Source: Planctomycetota bacterium
GTDB taxonomy: Bacteria; Planctomycetota; Phycisphaerae; Phycisphaerales; SM1A02
NCBI GenBank assembly: GCA_017859745.1
Contig: JAFMML010000003.1
Span: 1 to 63,506 of the forward strand
Reading direction: 5' to 3'
Length of the DNA stretch: 63,506 nucleotides
Part shown: in pieces, positions 33,666 to 42,647 of the stretch
Position numbering within the stretch: the first letter of the stretch is position 1
How the letters are laid out: each line of letters opens with the position of its first letter
Notes under the pieces: generated by a model
Seen by the model: the letters and a program-made list of their open reading frames with translations, nothing else
Database searches by the model: none
Told to the model about the DNA's origin: nothing
Translations under genes and position numbers: made by a program

Positions 33666-34616
33666 ATGGCCCAACCGACGACCACCCGGACGCCCGCCGA
33701 GGAACTCGATGGCGACGACGCGACGACGCCGACCGCTCGCGAGCATCCGGCCGATCTGCTGCTCGACGCGATCGACGAGATCGGAGCTCCGGCGTGCGTC
33801 GGCCTCGACCCGGTTCTGGACAAGCTTCCGCGGACCGTGGCTCCGGGCGAGTCGCCGGTGCGTCGCATCGAGTCGTACTCGCTGGCGGTGATCGAGGCGA
33901 TCGCCGGTCGGGTGCCGGCCGTGAAGCCCCAGTCGGCATGCTTCGAGCGCTACGGCGCCGAAGGCGTCGCGGCGCTCCAGGCGGTCGTGGCTCGTGCCCG
34001 CGAGTTGGGGCTCGTGGTCGTGCTCGACGCCAAGCGAGGCGACATCGGCATCTCGGCGTCGCACTACGCCGCCGCCGCCGCTGGGCTCGGCGCCGACTGG
34101 ACCACCGTCAACGGCTACTTCGGCCCGGAGGGATTCGATCCGTTCCGGCACGGCCGCGGGGCGTTCGTGCTGGTGCGAACCAGCAATCGGGACAGCGGTC
34201 GCCTGCAGTCCCAACGTCTCGCCGACGGTCGCACCGTCGCCGAGGCGATGGCGGCGATCGTCGCCGAGGCCGGCGACGCGTCGATCGGCCGTCGCGGCTA
34301 CAGCGATCTCGGTGCGGTGGTCGGTGCGACCCACCCCGAGGACGCGAACCGCCTGCGACGGGCGATGCCTCGTCAGATCCTGCTGGTCCCGGGGTTCGGG
34401 GCGCAGGGGGGCGGGCTCGACGACGTGAGATCGCTGTTCGACCGCGAGGGGCGAGGTGCACTGGTCACGGCGAGCCGTTCGGTCATCTACGCGTTCGATG
34501 CCGACGCGGAGGGCTGGAGCGAACAGGTGGCCGCCGCCGCGGACGAACTGCGTCGGACGCTCGCCGGGATTCCAGGGCGAAGTTCGGGCCGCGATGCCGA
34601 GGGCGCCGAACGATGA
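33666..34616 (+). CDS. pyrF: Orotidine 5'-phosphate decarboxylase, subfamily 2
   Basis: A 316-residue enzyme for the last step of UMP synthesis. CVGLDPV (about 44-50), KPQSACFERYG, the catalytic DAKRGDIG, and the phosphate-binding LVPGFGAQGG are all present. Longer length and FERYG are typical of the subfamily 2 (PyrF2) form. An N-terminal extension of about 30 disordered residues is unusual but lies within the reading frame. It begins a five-gene operon; the next gene overlaps by ATGA. Confidence 0.93.
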   Translation: MAQPTTTRTPAEELDGDDATTPTAREHPADLLLDAIDEIGAPACVGLDPVLDKLPRTVAPGESPVRRIESYSLAVIEAIAGRVPAVKPQSACFERYGAEGVAALQAVVARARELGLVVVLDAKRGDIGISASHYAAAAAGLGADWTTVNGYFGPEGFDPFRHGRGAFVLVRTSNRDSGRLQSQRLADGRTVAEAMAAIVAEAGDASIGRRGYSDLGAVVGATHPEDANRLRRAMPRQILLVPGFGAQGGGLDDVRSLFDREGRGALVTASRSVIYAFDADAEGWSEQVAAAADELRRTLAGIPGRSSGRDAEGAER

Positions 34617-36247
34617 GCGAGCACGCCGGCGGAACTCGTCGAATCGGTGGCATCCTCGTGGCGACGGGTCTGGTCGCGCTGGTCGCGGTACCGGTCGTGG
34701 TTCGCGACGGGGGTGGTCTGACGGAGTCCTCGACGCGGCAACTGGTGATCCTGTCGCCGCACAACGAGCAGATTCGCACCGAGATGGGGCGAGGCTTCGC
34801 GGCGTGGCACGAGGAGCGGTTCGGCGAAGCGGTGACCGTCGCGTGGTCGACGCCCGGTGGGACGAGCGAAATCCGCAAGATGCTCGTCGCGTCGGCCGAA
34901 GCCGACCTTCGCGAGGGACGACCCGTCGGGGGCAACGCGGACCTGCTGTTCGGAGGCGGTTCCTACGAGTTCAACCAGCTGTCGAGGCCCGTCGAGGTGG
35001 ACGTGGATGGTGAAACCCGCGCCGCCACGATCCTCGAGCCGATCGACTTCTCGCCGGCGTTCCTCGAGGAGGTCTACGGCGACGGGCGGGTCGGGGACGA
35101 GCCGCTGTACTCGGCCGAGGGCATGTGGTTCGGTGTTGCCCTCAGCGGGTTCGGCATCGTCTACAACCGCGAGATCCTCGAGTCCCTGAAGGTGCCCGCT
35201 CCCGAGGTGTGGGCCGATCTGTGCACCCCGAAGCTGCGCACCTGGCTGGTGCTGGCCAACCCGGGCCAGTCCGGATCGGTGACGACGGCGATGGAGGCCA
35301 TTCTTCAGAGGCGAGGGTGGGACGAAGGCTGGGCGATCCTGAGGCGCATGGCCGCCAACAGCCGCAGCTTCGTCTCGAGCGCGTCGAAGGCGCCGATCGA
35401 GGTGAGTCTGGGTGAAGCCGCGGCCGGCCTCTGCATCGACTTCTATGGCCGCTATCAGGCCCAGGCTCTCGCCGACGCGGCCGAGGCCCTCGGCGTCCCC
35501 GGTCTCGATCGCCTCGGCTACGTCGACCCGCCGGGCCAGACCGTGATCGATCCCGATCCGATCGCGTTGCTCCGCGGGGCGCCGGAGGCGGCGTTGGCGC
35601 GACGGTTCGTCGAATTCTGTCTCTCCGAGCAGGGGCAGGCGCTGTGGCAGTTCCATGCCGGCTTCGAGGGCGACCCCGCCAACGGCGTGCCGCGGGGACC
35701 GGAGCGATTCGAGTTGCGTCGGATGCCGGTGAGGCGGGATCTCTACGCGAAGCATGCGGCCCTCATGGTGGATCGGGTCGACCCCTACGCGGTCGCAAGC
35801 GGAGTCCCGGACTACGACCGCTCGATGCGGGCATTCATCGCGCCGATCTTCGCGGCGTTCGCCATCGATCGGGCGCCGCTGCTGCGGAAGGCCTGGGATG
35901 CGATCGTCGATCATCCCGCCTATCCCCGGGACGCTCGCGGACTGGTGCTGGCCGAAGACGTCGCCGATCCGCAGCTGCGGGCGATGCTCGAGAACTTCGA
36001 CGCGATGCCCGAGGTGGCCGGCCCCGATGGCGGCGTGATCGGCCTGGCCGTTCGGGACGGCCGGAGTCTGGTCAAGGCGGGATGGCTCCGCGGCGTGTGG
36101 GACGGCAAGGGACTCTGGCCGCCCGACGCCTCGCCGACGACCGAGTTCCGCCGCCGTGTCGGCACCTTCTTCGACGATCGCTATCGGGAGGTGATCGAGT
36201 TGGGCTCCCACGAAGCGCCTCCCGCGACCGGCGGATCGTCCGGATGA
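34613..36247 (+). CDS. Extracellular solute-binding protein (unusually long)
   Basis: A 544-residue extracytoplasmic solute-binding protein with an N-terminal membrane/signal segment (residues about 11-30). The start of the mature domain, VILSPHNEQIRTEMGRGFAAWH, is typical of iron/putrescine-type binding proteins. The following DLLFGGGSYEFNQLSRP, FGIVYNREILESL and CIDFYGRYQA blocks also fit. It exceeds the usual 330-380 residues by about 160 at the C-terminus. No permease or ATPase is adjacent, and it sits in a metabolic operon between pyrF and pyruvate kinase. Substrate unknown. Confidence 0.78.
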   Translation: MSEHAGGTRRIGGILVATGLVALVAVPVVVRDGGGLTESSTRQLVILSPHNEQIRTEMGRGFAAWHEERFGEAVTVAWSTPGGTSEIRKMLVASAEADLREGRPVGGNADLLFGGGSYEFNQLSRPVEVDVDGETRAATILEPIDFSPAFLEEVYGDGRVGDEPLYSAEGMWFGVALSGFGIVYNREILESLKVPAPEVWADLCTPKLRTWLVLANPGQSGSVTTAMEAILQRRGWDEGWAILRRMAANSRSFVSSASKAPIEVSLGEAAAGLCIDFYGRYQAQALADAAEALGVPGLDRLGYVDPPGQTVIDPDPIALLRGAPEAALARRFVEFCLSEQGQALWQFHAGFEGDPANGVPRGPERFELRRMPVRRDLYAKHAALMVDRVDPYAVASGVPDYDRSMRAFIAPIFAAFAIDRAPLLRKAWDAIVDHPAYPRDARGLVLAEDVADPQLRAMLENFDAMPEVAGPDGGVIGLAVRDGRSLVKAGWLRGVWDGKGLWPPDASPTTEFRRRVGTFFDDRYREVIELGSHEAPPATGGSSG

Positions 36248-37758
36248 CGCGGCGGCCGACCTCCGCCGTGACGTCCCCACCGCGGCAGACGCGGCCGCTC
36301 ACGAGGATCGTGGCGACGCTCGGTCCGGCGACCGACGGCGACGACGAGTTGGCTCGAGTCGTCGAAGCGGGCGTCAGCGTCGTTCGCCTCAACTTCAGTC
36401 ACGGCACCTTCGCCGATCACCTTCGACATCTCCAGCGGGTGCGACGCGTGGCGGATCGCCTCGGTCGAACCGTCGCGGTGCTTGGCGATCTGCGCGGTCC
36501 GAGGATCCGGGTCGGGCATTGTCCGCATCCGGTCGAGGTGAAGGAGGGCGAACTCGTCGAGTGGCGGCGGACGCCTTCGAGGGGACGCGTGCGTCATGGG
36601 CTCGCCGCGGCCTTCGCCGTGACCGAGCCGTCGGTCATCGAGGATCTGAGAATCGGACAGCGAGTGCTCGTGGCCGACGGCACCCTTCGCATGCGGGTGG
36701 TCGAGGCGCATGGGTCGCGGGTCGTGACCGAGGTCGAGATCGGCGGCGAGATCCGGACCGGCAAAGGCATCAATCTCCCGGACACTCGCCTGTCGGTGCC
36801 CGTGATCGGTCCGCACGATCGCAAGGCGATCGCTTGGAGCCTTCGGCACGAGGTGGATCTGCTGGCCTTGAGCTTCGTCCGACGAGCCGCCGATCTGCAC
36901 GAGTTGCGACGTCTCGCCGGCGGTGGACGACGAAGTTCGCGTCGGGAGGACGGGCCGCGTCTGGTGGCGAAGATCGAGCGGCCCGAGGCGATCGATCATC
37001 TCGAGGCGATCGTCGCCGCGAGCGATGCGGTCATGGTCGCCCGAGGCGACCTCGGCGCGGAGATGGGCCTCGAGGCCGTCCCGCCGTTGCAACGACGGAT
37101 CCTCGCCTCGGCACACGCGGCAGGTCGTCCTGCGATCGTGGCGACCGAAGTGCTCGCAAGCATGACCACCGCCGCGACGCCGACCCGCGCGGAGGTCGGC
37201 GACCTGTCCCGGGCGGTGCTCGACGAAGCCGACGCCATCATGCTCAGCGGCGAGACCGCCATCGGACGTCATCCGGATCTGGTCGTGCGTGCCGCCGCCA
37301 CGGTGCTGCGTCGCGCCGAGCGGTGGAGCGCCGAGTCCCAGATCTTCGCCGCCACGCCCTCGCAGCCCGGGGAGGCCTTCGCCCTCGCCCTCGCCGCGTG
37401 GCAGTACGCCACGCAGCGTGGTGCGGATCTGGTCGTGGTCGCGTCCGACGAGCCGGAACTGGTGCGAACGCTCGCGCAACGGAACTTCTCGGTGCCGATC
37501 GTGGCGGTCGGACTCGGCGGGGCGCCGCTGCGGCGCCTGCTGCTTCACCGGGGCGTGGTGCCGGTTCCAAGCGACGCCCATCCGACGCTGGATGCGGCGC
37601 TCGAGGCGATCCGCGACCGCGCGGCGATGCTCGGAGTTCCTTGGCCCGCCCTCGAAGGCGGCGGGGTCTGCGTGGCGGTGGGTCGACTCGCGAACGGCGG
37701 CTTGCGTCCCATCGAGATGGCCGGGACGGCCGCGACGAGACGGAGGCGCCGCTCATGA
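36244..37758 (+). CDS. pyk: Pyruvate kinase
   Basis: A 504-residue glycolytic enzyme converting phosphoenolpyruvate and ADP to pyruvate and ATP. Signatures: RIVATLGPAT near the start, RLNFSHG, DLRGPRIR (usually DLQGPKIR), AKIERPEAIDHLEAI with the active-site Lys, VARGDLGAEM, and ATEVLASM. A 25-residue basic/Pro tail precedes the catalytic domain. It is coupled to the neighbouring genes by ATGA at both ends. Confidence 0.95.
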   Translation: MTRRPTSAVTSPPRQTRPLTRIVATLGPATDGDDELARVVEAGVSVVRLNFSHGTFADHLRHLQRVRRVADRLGRTVAVLGDLRGPRIRVGHCPHPVEVKEGELVEWRRTPSRGRVRHGLAAAFAVTEPSVIEDLRIGQRVLVADGTLRMRVVEAHGSRVVTEVEIGGEIRTGKGINLPDTRLSVPVIGPHDRKAIAWSLRHEVDLLALSFVRRAADLHELRRLAGGGRRSSRREDGPRLVAKIERPEAIDHLEAIVAASDAVMVARGDLGAEMGLEAVPPLQRRILASAHAAGRPAIVATEVLASMTTAATPTRAEVGDLSRAVLDEADAIMLSGETAIGRHPDLVVRAAATVLRRAERWSAESQIFAATPSQPGEAFALALAAWQYATQRGADLVVVASDEPELVRTLAQRNFSVPIVAVGLGGAPLRRLLLHRGVVPVPSDAHPTLDAALEAIRDRAAMLGVPWPALEGGGVCVAVGRLANGGLRPIEMAGTAATRRRRRS

Positions 37759-39041
37759 ACGGCCCCCCAACCGCTGGCATCCTCGCCATCGGCGACGAAC
37801 TGCTCGGTGGAGAGACGCTCGACCGCAACTCCGCGTGGATCTCCTCGAGGCTCGCCGAGCTCGGCATCGGGACGGGCGAGCATCGGACCGTCGGCGACGA
37901 CGCGTCGGCGATCGCAGGGGCGTTCGCCGAGTTGCGTTCCCGCCACGGGGTGGTGATCTCGACCGGAGGACTCGGGCCGACCCTCGACGACTGCACTCGC
38001 CCGGGCCTGGCCGAGTCGCTTGGCGAGCCGCTTGTCGAGGATGCCGAGGCGCTCGCACATCTGGAGGCCTGGTTCACCGGGCGGGGCCGACCGATGCCTG
38101 TCGCCAATCGCACGCAGGCCCTGCGTCCCGAAGGAGCGATCTGCCTCGACAACCCCCATGGCACGGCTCCGGGCCTGCTCGTCGAGGCGGAGGCGGGAGG
38201 CCTCGTCGCCTGCCTGCCGGGCCCGCCTCGAGAGATGCAGCCGATGTTTCTCGAACAGGTTCGGCCTCGTCTGGCGGTCGCAGGCGAGGCCGTGGGGCGG
38301 ACGCGTCTCGTGCACGCCTGCGGCGCCGGCGAGTCGGATCTTGCGGCCCGACTCGGAGAACTGATGGCGCCCGGCCGCACGCCTCAGGTCGGCATCACCG
38401 CGAGTCATGGCGTCGTCACGGCAAGAATCCGAAGCCGAGGCCGAGCCGCGGATGTCGAATCGCAACTCGACCGGGCCGCGGAGGAGATCGAACGTCGCTG
38501 GGCCCCGTACGCGTTCGGCCGCGACGCGACGACGCTGGCATCGGCCACCGCCGCGGACCTCGTCGCGGGCGGCCGCACGCTCGCGGTCGCCGAGAGCTGC
38601 ACCGCCGGAATGCTCGGGGAGATGCTGGTGGCCGTGTCGGGCGCGAGCTCGTTCTTCGAGGGTGGATGGCTCGTCTACTCCAATGCGCTCAAGACCTCGC
38701 AGCTCGGTGTGCCGGAGTCGGTGCTCGAACGTCACGGCGCCGTTTCCGAGCCGACGGCCGCACTGCTGGCGATGGCGGCGGCGAGCCGTGCCGGCACGGA
38801 TCTCGCCCTTTCGGTGACGGGTGTCGCCGGGCCGACCGGGGGCAGCGAGCACAAGCCCGTCGGCACCGTCTTCATCGGCCTCTGCGATCGACGGGATGGG
38901 CCGGCGAGGGTGCGTCGGTTCAGATTTCCAGGCGATCGCGACGCGGTGCGACGGCGCAGTGCGACGTCCGCGCTCGCGATGCTGCGACTGCACATTGCGG
39001 GCGCCGGCGGGACACCGCTGCTCTGGGAGTGGCCCGAATGA
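37755..39041 (+). CDS. cinA: CinA-like protein (MoCF domain plus NMN amidohydrolase)
   Basis: A 428-residue two-domain protein. The N-terminal half (AIGDELLGGETLDRNSAWIS, STGGLGPTLDD, PGPPREM) is a molybdopterin-binding-like domain. The C-terminal half (VAESCTAGMLGEMLVAVSG, SNALKTSQLGV, SVTGVAGPTGG) is the CinA domain that can deamidate nicotinamide mononucleotide. The length is typical of full CinA. It sits in an operon with pyk and folK. Confidence 0.95.
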   Translation: MNGPPTAGILAIGDELLGGETLDRNSAWISSRLAELGIGTGEHRTVGDDASAIAGAFAELRSRHGVVISTGGLGPTLDDCTRPGLAESLGEPLVEDAEALAHLEAWFTGRGRPMPVANRTQALRPEGAICLDNPHGTAPGLLVEAEAGGLVACLPGPPREMQPMFLEQVRPRLAVAGEAVGRTRLVHACGAGESDLAARLGELMAPGRTPQVGITASHGVVTARIRSRGRAADVESQLDRAAEEIERRWAPYAFGRDATTLASATAADLVAGGRTLAVAESCTAGMLGEMLVAVSGASSFFEGGWLVYSNALKTSQLGVPESVLERHGAVSEPTAALLAMAAASRAGTDLALSVTGVAGPTGGSEHKPVGTVFIGLCDRRDGPARVRRFRFPGDRDAVRRRSATSALAMLRLHIAGAGGTPLLWEWPE

Positions 39042-39610
39042 GCGGCAGGCCGACGGATCTCTCCGGCGGGGCGGGCATCGTCGCTGCAATCGGCATCGGC
39101 TCGAACCTCGGCGATCGAGAGACGACCATCTCCGCGGCGCTGACCGATCTCGATCGCCTGCCGCAGACTCGACTCGACAGGGTGAGTCGCCTGCACGAGA
39201 CCGAGCCGGTGGGGCCGCCGGGGCAGGGGCCCTATCTCAACGGCGCCGCGCTCTTGCGCACCACCCTGCCGCCTCGCCGCCTCCTCGAGGCGCTGCTGGC
39301 GATCGAACGGAGCTTCGGCCGTGATCGAGCGAACGAGGTTCGCCACGGCCCGCGGACCCTCGATCTCGATCTGCTGCTGTACGGCGATCTGGTGCTCGAC
39401 GAGGCGGGTCTGACGATTCCGCATCCGCGGATGACCGAACGGCGGTTCGTCTTGGAACCGCTCTCGGAGGTCGGGGGCGAGTTGATGCACCCGGTTCACG
39501 GAGCGTCGGTAGACTCCCTGCGGCGGGCGGTGGCGACGGCAGGTCGTGCCGGCGTCCCCTCGGATCGCGACGAGGCGACGTCGGATGCCGAGGCGAATCG
39601 CAACGTCTGA
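39038..39610 (+). CDS. folK: Hydroxymethyldihydropterin pyrophosphokinase
   Basis: A 190-residue folate-pathway enzyme that transfers pyrophosphate from ATP to 6-hydroxymethyl-dihydropterin. It has IGIGSNLGDRETTI, YLNGAALLRT, FGRDRANEVRHGPRTLDLDLLLYG (in parts) and HPRMTERRFVLEPL. The C-terminal 25 residues are an Asp/Glu-rich extra. The ATG overlaps the cinA stop; folK is the last gene of this operon. No folP is nearby. Confidence 0.94.
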   Translation: MSGRPTDLSGGAGIVAAIGIGSNLGDRETTISAALTDLDRLPQTRLDRVSRLHETEPVGPPGQGPYLNGAALLRTTLPPRRLLEALLAIERSFGRDRANEVRHGPRTLDLDLLLYGDLVLDEAGLTIPHPRMTERRFVLEPLSEVGGELMHPVHGASVDSLRRAVATAGRAGVPSDRDEATSDAEANRNV

Positions 39611-39693
39611 TCGAGTTCGCCGGTCGCTCTGTTCCGATCTCGGTCAGTCGGACGGATGCAAGCGCCTCCGCTCCTGCTCCGGCCCCTGAATCT

Positions 39694-39714
39694 GGTCTGG
39701 GAGCCGTCCAGACC
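39694..39714 (+). terminator. Hairpin after folK
   Basis: GGTCTGG / CCAGACC (7-bp perfect stem, 7-nt loop) lies 84 bp after the folK stop. No U-tract follows. A nearby 12-bp palindrome GAATCCGGATTC lies in the same 250-bp intergenic region, which otherwise has no gene. Confidence 0.35.
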
Positions 39715-39860
39715 GCGTCCCTGCAGGTCGTCCGAATCCGGATTCGTCCGATCGGGACCCCCGACAGACCACGATCCGACGAACCCAGGCATCCGCCGAC
39801 TCGTCTCTTCAGCACGCTCTTTCAGTCACGACTCTCTTCTCGCCCGGAACTCCATTGCCC

Positions 39861-41156
39861 ATGCGACCCATCCGCCCCTCGACCGTCACCATCGCCGCTG
39901 CGGCGGCCTCGCTCCTGCTGTTCTCGGGTTCAGCCGCCCTGGCCGCGCCGCAGCAGGGTGGCGTGCCCATGCCGATGCCCACGGCCCCCGACCTCGAACT
40001 CGACAAGGGATTCGACGAGGCGAGTCGATCGCCCGAACGCCTCGAGGCCGCCGAGAAGCGACTGGCCCAGATGGCGAAGGCCTACCGCGAGGCGGAGACC
40101 CTCGCCGACTCCGTCTCGATCGAGATGAACGGCCCGATGGGCGTCCAGAAGCAGAACGTCGGGGTCGCGTTTGGTCCGAAGGGCGCGGCCCGGTTCGACC
40201 TCGACGGACAGGTCGAGATCGTCGCCATCGACGGCAAGGTGAACCTTCTCCAACCCAGCGTGAAGGACAAGTACCTGCAGGTGGCCATGCCCGCCGAGGT
40301 CGAGAACCCGATCGCCGCCATGGCGACGGTGGTTCCGGGATTCAGCCTGCCGATTCCCCACGTGGCCCTTCGCTACGACGAGGCGTTCGATCTCGGCTCG
40401 GTCTTCGGCATGGGACTCATGCAGTCGCCCCGCCTCGTCGGCTACCGCACCGAGGGGGATCGCGAGTTCTTCCTCATCGAGGACGACCTCGCGGCGCTGC
40501 TGGTGGAGACCGCCCGGAACGGTCTCATCGAGAACATGAAGGCGAGCTTCACGCCGCCCGGCCTGCCGCCGGGCGTCGAGATCTCGATGAATCTGCTCTT
40601 CGCCCTCGATCCGTCGGTTGCGGCGTCTTCGGCGGCCCCGATCGCCTTCGATGCGGGGGGACGGACCGCGGTCACCTCGATCGAGGAACTCGAGCCGCAG
40701 CCGGTGAAGGTCGGCGACGCGGCGCCGGGATTCGACCTGAAGGATCTTTCCGGGGCGTCGTTCAGCCTCGCCTCGATGAAGGGCGAGGTCGTGGTGCTCG
40801 ACTTCTGGGCGACGTGGTGCGGACCGTGCCGACGCGGTCTGCCGAAGATCCAGGAACTCGCCGACTGGGCGAAGGACAAGCCGGTCAAGGTGTTCGCCGT
40901 GAACGTGATGGAGCAGCCCCAGGGCGCGGCACGCCTCGACCTTGTTCGGGAGTTCTGGACGAAGGAGAAGTTCACCTTCCCGACCCTGATCGATGCCGAC
41001 GACTCCGTGGTGGCCGAGTACGGCTTCACCGGGATTCCCGCGACGGTGGTGATCGGGCCCGACGGCGTCATCTCCGCGGTGCATCTCGGATTCAGCCCGG
41101 ACCTTGGCGACACCCTCCGCAAGGACGTGGAGTCGGCCATGTCCTCGAAGGGCTGA
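39861..41156 (+). CDS. Exported thioredoxin-like (TlpA/ResA type) protein
   Basis: A 431-residue protein. A signal peptide (residues 1-29, ending near SAALAAP) precedes a DUF2092-like N-terminal domain of about 240 residues, then a C-terminal TlpA/AhpC-TSA-type domain. The redox motif WATWC320GPC323 and the cis-Pro loop FTGIPATVV are intact. It should act in the periplasm, where such proteins reduce disulfides or cytochrome c apoproteins. ATG 39861 was chosen over TTG 39855 because the signal peptide starts there. No cytochrome maturation genes are nearby. Confidence 0.85.
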   Translation: MRPIRPSTVTIAAAAASLLLFSGSAALAAPQQGGVPMPMPTAPDLELDKGFDEASRSPERLEAAEKRLAQMAKAYREAETLADSVSIEMNGPMGVQKQNVGVAFGPKGAARFDLDGQVEIVAIDGKVNLLQPSVKDKYLQVAMPAEVENPIAAMATVVPGFSLPIPHVALRYDEAFDLGSVFGMGLMQSPRLVGYRTEGDREFFLIEDDLAALLVETARNGLIENMKASFTPPGLPPGVEISMNLLFALDPSVAASSAAPIAFDAGGRTAVTSIEELEPQPVKVGDAAPGFDLKDLSGASFSLASMKGEVVVLDFWATWCGPCRRGLPKIQELADWAKDKPVKVFAVNVMEQPQGAARLDLVREFWTKEKFTFPTLIDADDSVVAEYGFTGIPATVVIGPDGVISAVHLGFSPDLGDTLRKDVESAMSSKG

Positions 41157-41219
41157 GTTCGACGAAGGTGCCCGAAATGCCGGCGGCGGCCTCGAATGTC
41201 GGGGACGCCGCCGGATCGC

Positions 41220-41225
41220 TAGCAT
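41220..41225 (+). promoter_or_regulatory. Candidate -10 (TAGCAT) upstream of the response regulator
   Basis: TAGCAT lies about 90 bp upstream of the response regulator start. The same hexamer is used as -10 at 24801, 26087 and 33654, but here it would yield a leader of about 80 nt. Confidence 0.4.
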
Positions 41226-41313
41226 CGCGACCGGAGGCATGCTCTCGAGACGGTCGGCGAACCTGTTTCGCGGCGAGTCCCCACGAATCCCCACCTCCCA
41301 GCGAGCCGTCTTG

Positions 41314-41814
41314 ATGACCGATCAATCCGAGCGCCGAGAGGGCGAGATCGAGACCTTCCCGGAGGGCGAACTCGAGACCGTCGACCTCTCATCCGCCCAC
41401 ATCCTCCTTGTCGACGACAACCAGCAGAATCTCGAACTGGTGCAGGCCTATCTCGAGGCGCTGCCATGTCGACTCTCGATCGCCAGGGACGGCGTCGAGG
41501 CGATGGAGGCGATCGAGCGTGATCGCCCCGATCTGATGCTGCTCGATGTGATGATGCCGCGGATGAGCGGCTTCGAGGTCTGTCGCCGTGTCAAGAACAA
41601 TCCGGACACCCGGAGCGTCGTGGTGGTGATGCTGACCGCGCTCAACGAGGTCGCCGACTACGAGCGGGCGGTCGAGAGCGGAACCGACGACTTCCTCTCC
41701 AAGCCCGTGAACAAGCTGGAACTGCTCACCCGCATCCGCAGCCTCCTGCGGGTCGCGCTGCTGAGACGGCGGCTGGACGCGCTCCTCGGTCGTGCCCCAT
41801 CTCCGGAACGGTGA
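41314..41814 (+). CDS. Single-domain response regulator
   Basis: A 166-residue protein with one CheY-like receiver domain (residues about 28-150). It has the acidic pair ILLVDDNQQN, the phospho-acceptor D78 in LLDVMMPR, the Thr in MLTALN, and Lys in FLSKPVNK. A 27-residue acidic leader precedes the domain and a short helical tail follows it. It has no DNA-binding domain, so it works through protein contacts, perhaps with a hybrid kinase elsewhere. An earlier in-frame ATG at 41239 exists, but its GGAGG is only 1 nt away, so 41314 is preferred. Confidence 0.88.
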   Translation: MTDQSERREGEIETFPEGELETVDLSSAHILLVDDNQQNLELVQAYLEALPCRLSIARDGVEAMEAIERDRPDLMLLDVMMPRMSGFEVCRRVKNNPDTRSVVVVMLTALNEVADYERAVESGTDDFLSKPVNKLELLTRIRSLLRVALLRRRLDALLGRAPSPER

Positions 41815-41953
41815 CCGGCAGGTCGACCTTCGGGATGGAACGCCGGCGGTGCCTCTTGACGCCGTGGCGAGGGACGGATCGCTCGCACTGGGGGATGGCC
41901 CGGTCGAACCGGCCAAAGGGCCGTTGCCGGACCGCGAGCGGCGGGGCGGTGGC

Positions 41954-42175
41954 TCAGGCCGCCCGCCGCTCGTAGGCCGGAGGGGTGCCGTTGGGACGAA
42001 CCCAGACGGTGCCGCGGGGCCGAATCACCAGATCGAGGTGCTCGAGATACTCGCGAAGGTGCTCGGTCTCGAACGACTCGAGCCAGGCGCGGGAGACGCC
42101 GTGGTTGATCTCCACGATCGACTCGATGATCTCTTCACGCTCGATCCTGCAGGTGGGGGCGGTCGCCGTCGTCAT
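41954..42175 (-). CDS. Small conserved-looking acidic protein
   Basis: A 73-residue protein, convergent with the response regulator. It is rich in Glu/Ile at the start (IEREEIIESIVEINHGVSRAW, in two parts) and forms predicted helices followed by a strand. There is no signal peptide. The frame is continuous, codon composition is like that of neighbours, and no longer ORF explains it. I could not match a family. The 139 bp between the two convergent stops contain a bulged hairpin near 41897-41914. Confidence 0.5.
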   Translation of the reverse strand: MTTATAPTCRIEREEIIESIVEINHGVSRAWLESFETEHLREYLEHLDLVIRPRGTVWVRPNGTPPAYERRAA

Positions 42176-42647
42176 GGGGGTGCTCTCTGGAGGTCGATTC
42201 GGCGGTCTCCTCCGCCGCCGTGTGTGGAGATCGGAGGACCTCCCGGCACGGATCGAACGGATAACCGGCCCTCAGGGGCCTTCCGCGGCCGTTTGGAGGC
42301 CAGCGACCCCCGGATGGTGGGGGGGACTCCGAGGGCGCCCCTAGGTGTCGTGTGGTCCGGGTGGAGAAGAGATTTTTGAACTGTCCAGGGCGGACCTTGC
42401 GATCGGTCCGAGCGGATGACGAGCGATGGCCCGGGTGCAGAGGGGTGAAGATCCAGGGCAGGCCGCGGTGAACCTGAACCGAGGGCCGACTTGGCGGGTA
42501 GGCTCGGACGGGAGTGCCGCTCGGGGTGATTCGATCTTTCTCCCGTGGCACCTGCGCTTCTCGCACCAGACGTTCCCTCACCAGACGTTCCCTCACCCCA
42601 GACGTTCCCTCACCAGACGTTCCCTCACCTTGGCATGGATCGCCGGC
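42176..42647. other. 472-bp intergenic region with minisatellite
   Basis: This region upstream of the SpoIID gene holds no convincing gene. In its last 85 bp it contains a 15-bp tandem repeat (42565-42626). Reading-frame continuity through the repeat could extend the downstream protein to an ATG at 42426, but the added sequence is repeat translation and is not expected in a Tat signal. Confidence 0.6.
42565..42626. repeat. 15-bp tandem repeat upstream of the SpoIID gene
   Basis: Four copies of ACCAGACGTTCCCTC; copy 3 carries a 2-bp insertion (ACCCC), so the repeat is not in a single frame. It could bind a regulator or be a slippage product; no direct evidence for function. Confidence 0.9.

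Noticed and set aside
42426-42647. Upstream start for the SpoIID protein at 42426
   Set aside because: The added residues are translated tandem repeat, in mixed frame, and would bury the twin-arginine signal. GTG 42648 is more likely.
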